In this document: piece after piece, positions 34,137-44,287 of the stretch
Layout: each line of letters begins with the position of its first letter
Position numbering within the stretch: position 1 is the first letter of the stretch
Assembly (NCBI GenBank): GCA_013286465.1
Contig: JABDFR010000002.1
Span: 42,158-106,157, forward strand
DNA: 64,000 nt
Reading direction: 5' to 3'
From: Acidobacteriota bacterium
GTDB taxonomy: Bacteria > Acidobacteriota > Terriglobia > Acidiferrales > UBA7541
The notes under the pieces: model-generated
What the model was told of the DNA's origin: nothing
Seen by the model: only the letters and a program-made list of their open reading frames with translations
Databases searched by the model: none
Made by a program: the position numbers and the translations under genes

Positions 34137-37100
34137 CGACGCACCACCGCCTGAACCTGCTGCTACATCGCAACTCCATTCTGAAATTCGGGCCGAAAAC
34201 CGGGCGGGGCTGAAGGCCCGCCCCTACGAAGTCGTGCCTGCGGATTGGAAGCGCGGCTTTTGGAGTTTGATCGCTACGCAATTTCAGGCCGCCTTCAGCG
34301 ACAACGTGCTGAAGTGGGTAGTCAGCTTCATCGTGCTGGACATGGCGATTCCCCAGGACCAGCGCGATCGCTTGTTCGTGCTGATTATTCCGCTGCTGTT
34401 CTCGATTCCCTTCCTGCTTTTTTCCATGACCGGCGGCTACTTCGCCGATCACTACAGCAAACGATCTGTGGCCATCGGCACGAAGTTTTTTGAAATTGCC
34501 GTGGCGATGTTGGCTGTGGTGGGGCTCGCCCTGCACAGCCTGCCAATCGAATGTGCTGCGGTGTTTTTAATTAGCACGCAGGGGGCGCTCTTTGGTCCGA
34601 CGAAGTATGGGTTGCTGCCGGAGTTGCTGCCGGAGGCGAAGCTTTCCTGGGGCAATGGGATTTTGGAACTGGGGACGTTTCTGGCGATTTTGATTGGGAC
34701 GCTGGTGGCGGGGGAGCTGTCCTCTGTTTTTCGCGGGCGGGAATATTGGTCGGGCGTCATTTTGATCGGGCTGGCGCTCGTCGGGCTATTGACCAGCCTG
34801 GGCATTTCGCGGCTGCCCGCAGCGCGGCCTACGAGCCGCTTCCGCTGGAATCCGCTTGGGGATCTGCTCGACCAGATTGGATTGATCCGCAAAGACCGCG
34901 TGCTCACGCTGGCCGTGATCGGCAATATTTATTTTTGGTTTCTCGGCTCGCTGCTGCTGCTCAATGTGGTGCTTTACGCCAAAGATGTTCTGCACGCTAG
35001 CGACGGGCGCACCAGCCTGCTTCTCGGCATTCTTTCGATCGGAATCGGAATCGGCAGCTTCGCGGCGGGTTACCTCTCGGGGAATAAGATCGAATATGGA
35101 TTGATTCCCCTGGGCATGATCGGAATGACGATCGACTCGGCGCTGCTTTACCGGCACGGACTTTCCTATAGCAGCGTCGCGATCCTGCTCAGCATCTTGG
35201 GATTTTTCGCAGGATTCTTCGCGGTGCCCATCAACGCGTTGATCCAGCACCGGCCGGACCCTGCTACGAAGGGCGGGATTCTCGCGGCGGCGAATTTACT
35301 TTCATTCGTTGGGATTGCCGCGCAGCCGATCGCGCAGTACGCCATGATTTTTGTGGGCCATCCAAATCCTGCCACGGTGTTTCTGATTTGTTCGGTGATG
35401 ACGCTGGGCGCGACCGTCTATGTTTGCTGGATGCTACCGGATGCGCTGCTGCGGCTTTTGCTGTGGATGGTGACGCACACGTTTTACAAGATTCGCGTGG
35501 ATGGGCGCGAAAATATTCCGGAGCGCGGCGGGGCGCTGTTTGTGGCCAATCATTTATCGCTGGTGGACGCGCTGCTTTTGATTGCGGCTTGCGACCGGCC
35601 GATCCGATTCATGATTTTCGAGGATATTTACAATTATCCGGTGGTGAAGCCGTTTGCTTCGATTTTGCATGCGATTCCGATCTCGTCCACGCAGCGGCCG
35701 CGCGATTTAATTCGCGCGCTGCGGACGGCTAGCGACGCGATTCGCAGTGGCGAGATTGTCTGCATTTTTGCAGAAGGGGAAATTACGCGGCTCGGGCGGT
35801 TGCTTCCCTTCCGGCGGGGGTTTGAACGCATCATGCAGGATGTGGACGCGCCGATCATTCCGGTGAGTCTGGATGGAGTTTGGGGCAGCATTTTCAGTTA
35901 CGAGGGCGGACGATTCATCTGGAAATTTCCGCGCAAGATTCCCTATCCCGTTTCGGTGGAATTTGGAAAGGCTTTGCCGCACGATGCTACGCCATTTCAG
36001 GTGCGGCAGTCGGTGCTGGATATGCAGTCTGATGCGTTCCAGCATCGCCGGGCGCGAATGAAGACATTGCCCACGGCATTAATTCGCACCGGGCACCGGC
36101 ATCCGTTTCGATTTGCTATGGGGGATGCGCGGCGGCCCCGGGTGACATGGGGGGCAGTGCTGCTGAGTTCGATTTTTCTCGCGCGGCGGCTGCGGAAAAC
36201 TTGGGAAGGACAGGAAATGGTGGGCGTGTTGCTGCCGCCTTCGGTGCCTGGGGCGATGTTGAATTATGCGGCCATGCTGGCTGGAAAAGTGCCGGTGAAT
36301 TTGAATTATACGTCGTCGAACGAAACGCTGGCTTCTTGCGGCGAGCAGTGCAAGTTGCAGACTACGATTACGACGAAGATGCTGCTGGACCGTTTGCCGA
36401 TCAAGCCGCCGGGGCGGACGATTTTGCTTGAAGAAGCGGCGGCGAATCCCGGGCTGGGAGAAAAACTCATTGCGCTGCTGCTTTGGTTTTTACCGGCGCG
36501 CTGGCTGGAGCGGGCCATCAGCGGGAAGCGGCCAGCGCAGCTCGATGATTTGGCGACGATTGTCTTCTCAAGTGGAAGTACGGGCGAGCCGAAGGGTGTG
36601 ATGCTCTCGCATTTCAATATTGTTTCGAATGTGGAGCAGATGGCGCAGGCAGTGAAGTTGGACCGGCACGATACTTTGCTTGGAGTTTTGCCCTTCTTCC
36701 ACTCCTTTGGTTTTGCTGTGACGTTGTGGCTTCCTGCGGTGATCGGGATTGGCGTGGCTTATCATCCCAGCCCGCTGGATTTCGGAGCGATCGGGGCTTT
36801 GATTCGCGAATACAAAGTTACCTTTTTGATTTCTACGCCCACCTTTTTGCAGGGGTATTTGCGGAAGTGTTTGCCGGAGGATTTTGGAAGTTTGCGATTG
36901 GTGATTGTGGGGGCGGAGAAATTGCCGGAGCGGGTGGCGACAGCGTTTGAAGATCGCTTTGGGATCCGGCCGCTCGAAGGCTATGGCTGCACGGAATGTT
37001 CGCCGGTTGTTGCAGTGAATATGCTGGATTATCGTGCGCCGGGTTTCCGGCAAGTTGGCGCGAAGCGCGGATCGATCGGGCATCCCTTGCCGGGAATCAC

Positions 37101-37632
37101 GGTGCGCATCGTCGATCCGGAGACGCGCGAGCCGGTGCCGTTGGGGCAGCCTGGGTTGCTGCTCGTGCGCGGGCCGAATGTGATGCAGGGGTATTTGGGT
37201 AAAGAAAAGACTACCGCGGAAGTCCTGCACGATGGTTGGTATACGACTGGAGATATTGCGGCGCTGGACGAAGATGGATTCTTGAAGATTACGGACCGGC
37301 TGAGCCGTTTTAGCAAGATTGGCGGGGAGATGGTGCCGCATATAAAGGTTGAGGAGAAATTGCACGAATTGGCTGGGAAGACGGAGATGAGCTTTGTGGT
37401 TACGGGAGTGCCGGATGGGAAGAAGGGCGAGCGGCTCGTGGTTTTGCATTCGCTTACGGACGAGGAATTGAAGACGGTTTTGAATCTGCTGCCGCAATCC
37501 GGGTTGCCGAATCTTTGGATTCCTCGGGCGAATCAGTTTTACCGCGTGGAGGAGTTTCCGCATTTGGGTACGGGGAAATTGGATTTGAGAAAAGTGAAGG
37601 ACGAGGCGGTGGAGTTCTCGAAGACGGAATAG
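34105..37632 (+). CDS. LplT-PlsC-Aas fusion: lysophospholipid transporter, acyltransferase and acyl-ACP synthetase
   Basis: 1175 residues from ATG 34105, overlapping ispG by 32 nt. Residues ~50-440 form a 12-helix MFS transporter ([27 protein letters not shown]). A PlsC-type acyltransferase is at about 460-660 with NHLSLVD (NHx4D) and [10 protein letters not shown]. An AMP-forming ligase is at about 700-1170 with [28 protein letters not shown] and a C-terminal [10 protein letters not shown]. The three units match E. coli LplT plus the two-domain Aas, which re-import and re-acylate lysophospholipids. Residues ~28-45 ([13 protein letters not shown]) are encoded by a REP palindrome (34190-34229). 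Confidence 0.92.
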   Translation: MPPRSSESSPNDAPPPEPAATSQLHSEIRAENRAGLKARPYEVVPADWKRGFWSLIATQFQAAFSDNVLKWVVSFIVLDMAIPQDQRDRLFVLIIPLLFSIPFLLFSMTGGYFADHYSKRSVAIGTKFFEIAVAMLAVVGLALHSLPIECAAVFLISTQGALFGPTKYGLLPELLPEAKLSWGNGILELGTFLAILIGTLVAGELSSVFRGREYWSGVILIGLALVGLLTSLGISRLPAARPTSRFRWNPLGDLLDQIGLIRKDRVLTLAVIGNIYFWFLGSLLLLNVVLYAKDVLHASDGRTSLLLGILSIGIGIGSFAAGYLSGNKIEYGLIPLGMIGMTIDSALLYRHGLSYSSVAILLSILGFFAGFFAVPINALIQHRPDPATKGGILAAANLLSFVGIAAQPIAQYAMIFVGHPNPATVFLICSVMTLGATVYVCWMLPDALLRLLLWMVTHTFYKIRVDGRENIPERGGALFVANHLSLVDALLLIAACDRPIRFMIFEDIYNYPVVKPFASILHAIPISSTQRPRDLIRALRTASDAIRSGEIVCIFAEGEITRLGRLLPFRRGFERIMQDVDAPIIPVSLDGVWGSIFSYEGGRFIWKFPRKIPYPVSVEFGKALPHDATPFQVRQSVLDMQSDAFQHRRARMKTLPTALIRTGHRHPFRFAMGDARRPRVTWGAVLLSSIFLARRLRKTWEGQEMVGVLLPPSVPGAMLNYAAMLAGKVPVNLNYTSSNETLASCGEQCKLQTTITTKMLLDRLPIKPPGRTILLEEAAANPGLGEKLIALLLWFLPARWLERAISGKRPAQLDDLATIVFSSGSTGEPKGVMLSHFNIVSNVEQMAQAVKLDRHDTLLGVLPFFHSFGFAVTLWLPAVIGIGVAYHPSPLDFGAIGALIREYKVTFLISTPTFLQGYLRKCLPEDFGSLRLVIVGAEKLPERVATAFEDRFGIRPLEGYGCTECSPVVAVNMLDYRAPGFRQVGAKRGSIGHPLPGITVRIVDPETREPVPLGQPGLLLVRGPNVMQGYLGKEKTTAEVLHDGWYTTGDIAALDEDGFLKITDRLSRFSKIGGEMVPHIKVEEKLHELAGKTEMSFVVTGVPDGKKGERLVVLHSLTDEELKTVLNLLPQSGLPNLWIPRANQFYRVEEFPHLGTGKLDLRKVKDEAVEFSKTE
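34190..34229 (-). repeat. REP element, family C, inside the aas-fusion reading frame
   Basis: Forty bases identical to the 32734 copy, 1.46 kb upstream. Here the palindrome is translated as [12 protein letters not shown] near the protein's N-terminus, between a Pro-rich leader and the first transporter helix. Confidence 0.8.
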
Positions 37633-37776
37633 TTCGGCGATTGGGAAAATCGAATTCGCGGCGGGCTGTGGAGTACGGACGGACCAGCGCTAAAGGGCAT
37701 CAATAATTTGGAATGGATTTTACGGAGCGCTGAAGCGCTCCTTCCCCCCACATGAATGTGGGGGGCCCCACCTGGA

Positions 37777-37824
37777 ACCAAAACCCACAGCCAAAACGGG
37801 CGGGAGATGACCCCCCCCCTCCAC
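37777..37824 (-). repeat. REP element, family C (minus orientation, degenerate)
   Basis: GC hairpin with the GGCTGTGGGTTTTGG tail as in other copies; the head side is a run of C (37811-37819) without a clear GTAG. It sits between the converging aas-fusion and SBBP genes. The 196-bp gap also shows a short CCCCCCA...TGGGGGG hairpin near 37745. Confidence 0.55.
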
Positions 37825-37828
37825 ACCG

Positions 37829-40800
37829 TTAGTCTACGCTTAGGGCTACGTCCAGGGTGTGGACCATACCGCCGTCTGTTGGCGTCCCTGTGATTACTAG
37901 GGTGAATTTGCCTGTGGGAGCGCCGCCTCCGCCGCCGCAGCCTGCGAATAGCAGGCACGCTAACGCGGCGGCGGCGAAGCTTAGGCGCAGGGCGCGTCGC
38001 TTGCGCATCGCTGCAAACATTGCTAGCAGCGAGAGACCTAGGATTACTAACGGGACGCGGCCTATGAAATCTCCGGGGAAACGGGGCTGGTGCGTTGTTG
38101 GGGGGACTAGCGACGCGGCGGTCACCGTTACTGTGGACGTTACGGCGTCGAGCCCGTCTAGCGTGATGCTTGACGGCGAGAGCGAGCAGGTGGTGTCGGC
38201 TGGGGCGCCGGTGCAGGTGAGATTTACGGTCTGCGTGGAATTATCGACTGGGGTTACTGTGACGGTGAAGGTGATGGTGTTGCCGCGCGAGACGCTGGTC
38301 GAAGTCGTGCCGGTCAGCGTGAAATCGAGGCCGCCGATGCCGGTGATGGGGACGGTTTGCGGGCTGCTGGGATCATCGTCGCGGAAGGTGAGGCTGGCCG
38401 TGGCTACACCTTCGACTGTGGGCAGAAAGCTGACCGTTACGGTGCACGAAGCGTTTGGCGCGAGAGACGAGCCGCAGGTGGTGGCGATGGCATATTCGGA
38501 GTCGCTGTTACCTGCGAGAGCCGGCGGGGCAGAGAAATTCAGAGTGGCGGTGGAATTATTGGTGATGGTGACGAGTTGCGGTTGGCTCGGAATATTCAGC
38601 AGGACGCTGCCGAAATCGAGCGATGCCGGGGAGATGCCGATCGCTGCGTTCGCGGCGAGTTTGGCGACGAAGCCGTTCGAATTTCCGCTGGAAGCGCGAA
38701 AACTCGGAAGCAGCGAATTAGCGGTCGTCGGAAAGTCGGATGAGAACGTTTGACCGGCAATGTACGCGTTGCCCGAAGAATCGAGGGCAATCCCATCGCC
38801 GACATCGCCCTTAGCGTTGCTGCCGCCGAAACTTGAGGAATAGAGGAACACGCTGCCATCGGAATTCAGGCGAGTGATAAAGGCGTTGCCTCCCGCGCTT
38901 TTCGGCGCCGGTTGAATGGCGCCGCGCGTCGCCGGGAAATCCGTGGAAGTTGCAAATCCAGTTACATTGGCGCTGCCGCTGGAATCTACCGCGATGCCCA
39001 AGCCGGCATCGGTTCCGTTGCTGCCCGTCAGATAAGTGGAATAGACCAAATCGCTCGAGCCTTGGCCCGCGGGATTAAGTTTGGAGACGAAGGCGTGTTC
39101 ATTTGAGCCGGGCGCGGTGGGCTCGGCGGAATTAGGCGTCACAGGAAAATCGGACGCTTCGGTTGTACCGGTCAAGTAGGCGGCGCCGTTCGAGTCAAGA
39201 GCGACACTGGTTGCAACTCCACCATTTAAATTCGAGCCACCGAGGCAAGTGGAATAGATCAGCGCGGAGCCGCTGGGATTTATTTCGCTCAAGAAGGCGT
39301 TATCGCCAGCACTATTGTTCGTTGGCTGAAATGAGCCGGTGGTCGTTGGAAAGTCGGCTGACGCGGTGGCGCCGACGACGAACGCATCGTCGGCGGAATC
39401 CAGGGCAATTGCGAGCGATGTATCGCCAAGCCCGGATCCGCCGAGGTAGGTCGAGTAGACCAGTGCGGAACCGCTGGGGCTTAGTTTAGTGACGAAACCG
39501 GTGCTGCCGGCAGACTTCAGCGTGTTTTCAATGGGGCCTTGCAAGGGGAAATCTTTCGACGACGTCATGCCGGTCACGTACGCGGAGCCCGACGAATCGA
39601 CGGCGATGCCGGCTGCGCTGTCGCCGTTTGCGCCGCTGCCACCGAGGTAGGTGGAATATAGAAGTGCCGTCGCGGTCGGATTTAGTTCCGCAATAAACGC
39701 GTTTGTGCTGGCGCTCTTAAGTGTTCCTTGAAATGCATTCACGACTGGAAAATCCGCTGAGGATGTGGCGCCCGTGACGTAGGCGTCGCCTTGCGAATCT
39801 ATGCTGATGCTTGTGCCGGTGTCGCCGGTGGCGCCGGTGCCGCCTAGATAGGTGGAATAGAGGAGGACCGCGCCGTTGGCGCTTAGTTTGGAAATGAAGG
39901 CGTTGGAATGCGTGCCGCGCAGATTCGCTTGCACGGTGTTTGCAGTGGTTGGGAAATCAGTGGAGCTGGTGGTGCCGGTGATGTAGGCGTTGCCGTTGGT
40001 GTCTACGAAGATGCCGTTGGCGCTGTCGGAAGTGGTGCCGCCCAGAAAAGTGGAATATTGAATTACCGGGTCGAAGATTAGGGCGCGATTGTGATCGTAG
40101 GAGCCGGCATTTAGCGTGATTTCATTGTTGGCGGCTACGACGTATTTCCCTTCTACTTTTTCTCGTTGATTTCCGTTGACTTGATAAATATCGGGACGAT
40201 TCAGGCGGACTTCGCCGTCGGCTGTGGCGATTGCTACATCGCCGCTGGAAGTTGCCGTGAGCGAATTGGCGCCTTCGATTTTCAGTCGGATCTGAGATGC
40301 GTCGGCTTGCGGGGCGATGTCGAAATCGAATTCCAGATTGCGGCCGGAGCCGTAGTATTGGAGATCGACGCCTGCATAAACACCTTTATAGGCTACGCGC
40401 GAATAATTGGAGGCTCCGGTTACCCAGCGGCTGGGATCATTGCCGATGAAATAGCTGGATGTGCCGGGCAGGCGATCGACGCCGGAAATTTGCGCGCCTT
40501 TGTTTGCGTTGACGAGTGAAAATCGCAGCGCCGTGGATTGAAATTTTTCTGGGCGCTTTGTTCGGCCTGGTGCTAGCCGCGAAATCGGTTGGGGATTCTC
40601 GGGCGTTTCGGTATCCGTCTCGACTGGCTTCGTGAGGACCAGCACGGCTTCGGTGTTCGCGAGAAATAGTTCGGAGCCTGAGCCGCGGGCCAGAAATTTC
40701 ACGCGCGGATCGGTTTGGCCCTGATTGGCTTCGAAGCGCAAAGGCAAATTGCCGTAGGCGGCGAGCGCGAGATTCGGTACTGGCGAAATCATTGCGTGCG

Positions 40801-40954
40801 GCGCAGCGGCCAGGGCGCTTTTGGACGGCGGCGCGACGCGGTGTGTGCGTGGCGCGCGTAGCAACACGGCGAGCGACGCGGCAAAAAGCGCGCCGACAAC
40901 GAGATATCGTGCCGCGCCGTCCGCTGCGCGCGGAATTCGTGTCATCAATTGCAT
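37829..40954 (-). CDS. SBBP-repeat secreted beta-propeller-like protein
   Basis: About 1041 residues from ATG 40954 (ATG 40945 or 41017 possible), chosen because a hydrophobic signal segment (YLVVGALFAASLAVLLRA) follows. A family domain (LPLRFEANQGQTDPRVKFLARG) is followed by seven SBBP repeats of about 60-65 residues, each with YSTYLGGS, a Ca-like DSSGSAYVTG loop and DFP. Next come a choice-of-anchor-D/Ig-like domain (SLDFGSVLLNIPSQPQLVTI) and another Ig-like part. The C-terminus has a membrane helix (VPLVILGLSLLAMFAAM), a basic stretch, then a second hydrophobic run ending LLFAGCGGGGG and ~35 more residues. Likely cell surface; role unknown. Confidence 0.88.
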   Translation of the reverse strand: MQLMTRIPRAADGAARYLVVGALFAASLAVLLRAPRTHRVAPPSKSALAAAPHAMISPVPNLALAAYGNLPLRFEANQGQTDPRVKFLARGSGSELFLANTEAVLVLTKPVETDTETPENPQPISRLAPGRTKRPEKFQSTALRFSLVNANKGAQISGVDRLPGTSSYFIGNDPSRWVTGASNYSRVAYKGVYAGVDLQYYGSGRNLEFDFDIAPQADASQIRLKIEGANSLTATSSGDVAIATADGEVRLNRPDIYQVNGNQREKVEGKYVVAANNEITLNAGSYDHNRALIFDPVIQYSTFLGGTTSDSANGIFVDTNGNAYITGTTSSTDFPTTANTVQANLRGTHSNAFISKLSANGAVLLYSTYLGGTGATGDTGTSISIDSQGDAYVTGATSSADFPVVNAFQGTLKSASTNAFIAELNPTATALLYSTYLGGSGANGDSAAGIAVDSSGSAYVTGMTSSKDFPLQGPIENTLKSAGSTGFVTKLSPSGSALVYSTYLGGSGLGDTSLAIALDSADDAFVVGATASADFPTTTGSFQPTNNSAGDNAFLSEINPSGSALIYSTCLGGSNLNGGVATSVALDSNGAAYLTGTTEASDFPVTPNSAEPTAPGSNEHAFVSKLNPAGQGSSDLVYSTYLTGSNGTDAGLGIAVDSSGSANVTGFATSTDFPATRGAIQPAPKSAGGNAFITRLNSDGSVFLYSSSFGGSNAKGDVGDGIALDSSGNAYIAGQTFSSDFPTTANSLLPSFRASSGNSNGFVAKLAANAAIGISPASLDFGSVLLNIPSQPQLVTITNNSTATLNFSAPPALAGNSDSEYAIATTCGSSLAPNASCTVTVSFLPTVEGVATASLTFRDDDPSSPQTVPITGIGGLDFTLTGTTSTSVSRGNTITFTVTVTPVDNSTQTVNLTCTGAPADTTCSLSPSSITLDGLDAVTSTVTVTAASLVPPTTHQPRFPGDFIGRVPLVILGLSLLAMFAAMRKRRALRLSFAAAALACLLFAGCGGGGGAPTGKFTLVITGTPTDGGMVHTLDVALSVD

Positions 40955-41062
40955 CAGTCTCCCCAATGAAGGCCGGTCACAGCCTGGCCTCGAAGTATTC
41001 TCCACAGATGCGGCCAAATCGAAAGAAGTTTGCTTGGCGCGCGGACGTGTGCCAGAAACCCG

Positions 41063-42139
41063 CTAGAAAATTGAGAACTTTACGTGCAGAAATTTCTTTG
41101 GATCCTTTTTGAAATCGGCGACAAGGCCGCGCATGTCGCCGGTCAGACCCGTCAGATTATCGTAGAGCTGCGGGTCGGTGAATAGCTTGCCGGTTGTCCC
41201 TTCCCGTGAGTTCAGTTTTGCGCTGGCGTCGCGAACGTTGGCGGAGGCGTCGCGCAAATTATTGAACAGGACATCGTCGTTTGCTAGTTTGCCTAGAGTG
41301 CCTTTGCCGTCGCGAACGTTGGCGAGGACCGCGTTGCCGTTGTCTAGGAATTTGTGGGCGCTGTCGTAGACGGCTGGATCGTAGACGAATTTGCCGAGAG
41401 TACCGCGCTGCTCTTTTACGGCGCCTAGAACATCGTTGGCATTGCCGATTGCTGCGTTTGCCTTTTGATAGAGCTCGTCGTCGGTCATTAGCTTGCCGAG
41501 ACTTCCTTGCCCGGCGCGCAGATCGCCGGCCATGGCGTCGATTTTTGCGGCGCTGGCGTTGAGATGATCGTAGAGCTGATTGTCGACTAGGAGTTTGCCG
41601 AGCGTGCCGCGACCCTTTTTCACATCCGCGACGATTTCGCTGACGTCATTGGCCAGCGTGCCGAGATTTTCCTCGAGTTCGATTCCGCGCGCGACGATCT
41701 GCTGGATGGCTTTTTCTTCCTGGCTGGGCACCGTCGAGCCATTTTGCAGAGGAGTCCCGGTGATCCCGCGCGAAATGCTGACGTAGCGATCGCCTAACAG
41801 CCCCTGGGTGACCAAACTGGCCATAGAGTCAGTGCGAATATTTTCCTGGAACTTCTTTTCGATGCGCATGGTGATGGCGATGTTGTGGACCTTGTCCTCC
41901 GGATTCTTGTTGAGCGCGATGGACTCGACGTTGCCCACCTGCAATCCGCTCAGGCTCACCGGCGCCCCGACTTGTAAGCCTTCGACTTCGGGCAGATACG
42001 TGGTGAGGCGGTATTTGGGGCTGAACGTGCCGCCGCCGGTGACATAGAAGATCGCGAGAGCCATGACCGCCAGGCCGACGAGCACGAAAACGCCCACGCG
42101 AAGTTCGGTCCAGGACAATTGCTTTCGTTGCGCCATCAT
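41063..42139 (-). CDS. mlaD: MlaD-type MCE substrate-binding protein
   Basis: 358 residues from ATG 42139, with AGGAGG just upstream. A single N-terminal membrane anchor (VGVFVLVGLAVMALAIFYV, residues 14-32) precedes an MCE domain at about 38-120 (YRLTTYLPEVEGLQVGAPVS, GLQVGNVESIALN, GDRYVSIS). A long helical C-terminal region has repeated TLGKLL/SLGKLM/TLGKFV motifs, five or six times, likely forming a periplasmic tube or coiled coil. It binds phospholipids between the membranes. It is the last gene of mlaE-mlaF-mlaD, 36 nt after mlaF. Confidence 0.9.
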   Translation of the reverse strand: MMAQRKQLSWTELRVGVFVLVGLAVMALAIFYVTGGGTFSPKYRLTTYLPEVEGLQVGAPVSLSGLQVGNVESIALNKNPEDKVHNIAITMRIEKKFQENIRTDSMASLVTQGLLGDRYVSISRGITGTPLQNGSTVPSQEEKAIQQIVARGIELEENLGTLANDVSEIVADVKKGRGTLGKLLVDNQLYDHLNASAAKIDAMAGDLRAGQGSLGKLMTDDELYQKANAAIGNANDVLGAVKEQRGTLGKFVYDPAVYDSAHKFLDNGNAVLANVRDGKGTLGKLANDDVLFNNLRDASANVRDASAKLNSREGTTGKLFTDPQLYDNLTGLTGDMRGLVADFKKDPKKFLHVKFSIF

Positions 42140-42175
42140 CTCCTCCTGATATCGCCGCGCAGTAACACGGTCATT

Positions 42176-43036
42176 CTATTCTGCCGATGCCAGAAATTGC
42201 TTCAAATACTTATCGGTGGACTTTAAGAGATTGTCGGCGGAATCGCGGTAATAGATTTCGCCGCCTTTTAGCACCAGGACATTCGTTGGCGCTATCCCGG
42301 CGCGCGCACCGTTGGGCAGAAGCTTCTCGATGCGATTGGCTTTCTGGTCGAAGCGGAAATTGGCGAGGCCGAAGGCGTCCTGGAGGCGATGCGTGGCGAG
42401 GACTGAGGTGACGCCGAGCGTGTCGCGTAGGCGCAGGATTAGCGTGATGATGGTTTGCGAAGTGACGGGATCGAGGCCGGCCGTGGGCGAATCGTAGAAG
42501 ACGATGGGCGGACGGTCGACCAACGCTCGGGCGATAGAGACGCGGCGGCGCATGCCGCCGGATAGCTCGCCGGGAAATTTATGGATGGCTTGCTCCATCT
42601 CGACGAAGCGCAAAGCTTCGCGGACACGCGAATCGATTTCTTCTTCGGGAATGTGCTCTTCGCGCAGGCGGAAGGCTACGTTGTCGTCTACGTCCAGCGA
42701 ATCAAATAGGGCGCCTTCTTGAAAGACGAAGCCGATGGTGCGGCGAAAATCGAGCAGTTCGACTTCGCTCATTTGGCTGAGGTCGTGGCCCATCACCAGG
42801 ATTTCGCCGGAGTCGGGACGAATCAAGCCGGCGGCTAGTTTGAGAATGAGCGTTTTTCCGGAGCCGCTCTCGCCCAGCAGGATTTTTGTTTCGCGCGCTT
42901 CGATTTCGAAGGAAATGCCGCGGAGGACTTCTTTGTCCTCGAAGCCGAGGTGCACGTCTTGGAAGATTACGACCGGTTCGCCTGGAGTGGGTTCGCTTGC
43001 TTTGGGCGCAGAGGATAGAGGAGTCGGAGCTTGCAC
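42176..43036 (-). CDS. mlaF: MlaF-type ABC transporter ATP-binding protein
   Basis: 286 residues from GTG 43036. Walker A GESGSGKT (about residue 56), Q-loop FVFQEGALFDSL typical of MlaF, signature LSGGMRRRVSIARAL (about residue 158), and H-loop LATHRLQDA. The Walker B reads IVFYDSPTAGLDP: the residue after Asp is Ser where the catalytic Glu (DEP) is expected. It powers lipid movement with MlaE and MlaD in retrograde phospholipid transport or import. Upstream, a REP pair separates it from mlaE. Confidence 0.9.
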   Translation of the reverse strand: MQAPTPLSSAPKASEPTPGEPVVIFQDVHLGFEDKEVLRGISFEIEARETKILLGESGSGKTLILKLAAGLIRPDSGEILVMGHDLSQMSEVELLDFRRTIGFVFQEGALFDSLDVDDNVAFRLREEHIPEEEIDSRVREALRFVEMEQAIHKFPGELSGGMRRRVSIARALVDRPPIVFYDSPTAGLDPVTSQTIITLILRLRDTLGVTSVLATHRLQDAFGLANFRFDQKANRIEKLLPNGARAGIAPTNVLVLKGGEIYYRDSADNLLKSTDKYLKQFLASAE

Positions 43037-43082
43037 GCGGATGATTATAAGGCGGAACGCGGAAAAGAGGAGTCTTGCCGTT

Positions 43083-43252
43083 GTAGCGCTGGCGTCCCGC
43101 CGGCTCTTACGACCGGAAGCTGGCCATTGGCTAGGTTCACGGGCGGACTAGCGGATCAAGTCTCGATATTTTTTTAAGGCTTCGCGCCAGGCACGATTTT
43201 AGAATGTGGCCGACTTGATTGCTCGTAGGAGCCGGCGGGACGCCAGCGCTAC
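43083..43252 (+). repeat. REPIN-like element, family A (inverted pair)
   Basis: Left arm 43083-43112 (GTAG head, CTTACGA tail) and inverted right arm 43223-43252 (ends CTAC), with 110 bp between. It lies inside the mla operon, between mlaE and mlaF. Confidence 0.78.
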
Positions 43253-43270
43253 GGGACATGCCGGCGCTGC

Positions 43271-44074
43271 TTAGGAATTGAAGATGAATAGGAAAATTTT
43301 GGAGAGGAAGGTGTCGGCTACGATTACCGTTACCGAGGCTACTACTACTGCCGTTGTTGTCGCGCGGCCTACGCCTTGCGTGCCGCCGCGGACTCTTAGG
43401 CCTTGGTAGCAGCCGACTGTGGCTAGGATTAGGCCGAAGACTACCGGCTTCGAAATACCCTGCACTAGATCGCCGAAATCTAGAGCGTTGATGGCGCGAT
43501 GCCAGAATTCTGAGGGGCTCAGGCGCAGTTGGAAATACGAAACGAGGAAGCCGCCGACTAGTCCCACGAAATCAGCGACGGCTGTCAGCAGCGGCAGCAT
43601 CGCGATCGTGGCTATCACGCGCGGGGTGACTAGTTTGCGATAGGGATCGGTGCCGAGCGCGCGCATGGCGTCAACTTGCTCGGTGACTACCATCGAGCCT
43701 AGTTCTGAGGCGATGCCGGAGGCGTTTCGGCCCGCTACTAGCAGCGCGGTGATTGTTGGCCCCAATTCGCGGACCAGTGCTAGAGCTACGGCGTCGCCGG
43801 TGAGCGCCGTTTCGCCGAATCTTTGGAATTGCGCGGAAGTTTGCAGCACCATAACTACGCCGATGAAAAAACCCGTGGTCAGCACGATGGGCAGCGAGCC
43901 CACGCCGATGTTGTCCATCTGCGCGAGCGTGTCGGTCCAATACCAGGGCGGGCTGAAGAGATTGCTGAGCGAGCGGGCGACGAGCAGGCAATAATCCTGC
44001 AGCGCGAGGATCTGGCGCTTCACGGACTCGGACAGAACGCCGGTTACAGTCGGGCTCTCGGTTGCGTCAAGCAT
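43271..44074 (-). CDS. mlaE: MlaE-type ABC transporter permease
   Basis: 267 residues. Five to six hydrophobic helices with the MlaE signature GRNASGIASELGSMVVTEQV (about residues 115-135), preceded by ELGPTITALLVA and followed by DAMRALGTDPYRKLVTPRVI. LTTGFFIGVVMVLQ is the first transmembrane part. It forms the inner-membrane channel with the MlaF ATPase. It is first in the operon; the 234-bp gap to mlaF is occupied by a REP pair, which might alter relative expression. Confidence 0.92.
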   Translation of the reverse strand: MLDATESPTVTGVLSESVKRQILALQDYCLLVARSLSNLFSPPWYWTDTLAQMDNIGVGSLPIVLTTGFFIGVVMVLQTSAQFQRFGETALTGDAVALALVRELGPTITALLVAGRNASGIASELGSMVVTEQVDAMRALGTDPYRKLVTPRVIATIAMLPLLTAVADFVGLVGGFLVSYFQLRLSPSEFWHRAINALDFGDLVQGISKPVVFGLILATVGCYQGLRVRGGTQGVGRATTTAVVVASVTVIVADTFLSKIFLFIFNS

Positions 44075-44287
44075 GAGTCTTCACGATAGGCGCTTTGCCG
44101 GGACGGCGCCGAAATTGTGCGGGAATTATTCCGGGCCGGAAGAAGCGTATCGTTCGCAGGTGGGCGCGTCAAGGTATCGCCTCGGCGGACCCCGTCCGTT
44201 CCGTGATGACGCCTCCGGAGCTTTACGCTTTCGGGAGCCTCCGGTAAGATACCGCGTTTGTGTTGAGCTGTTTGGCGCCGACTGACG

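Noticed and set aside
39000..40050. Regularly spaced repeats that might be CRISPR-like
   Set aside because: They are ~190-bp coding repeats of the SBBP protein; sequence varies and they translate into propeller units.
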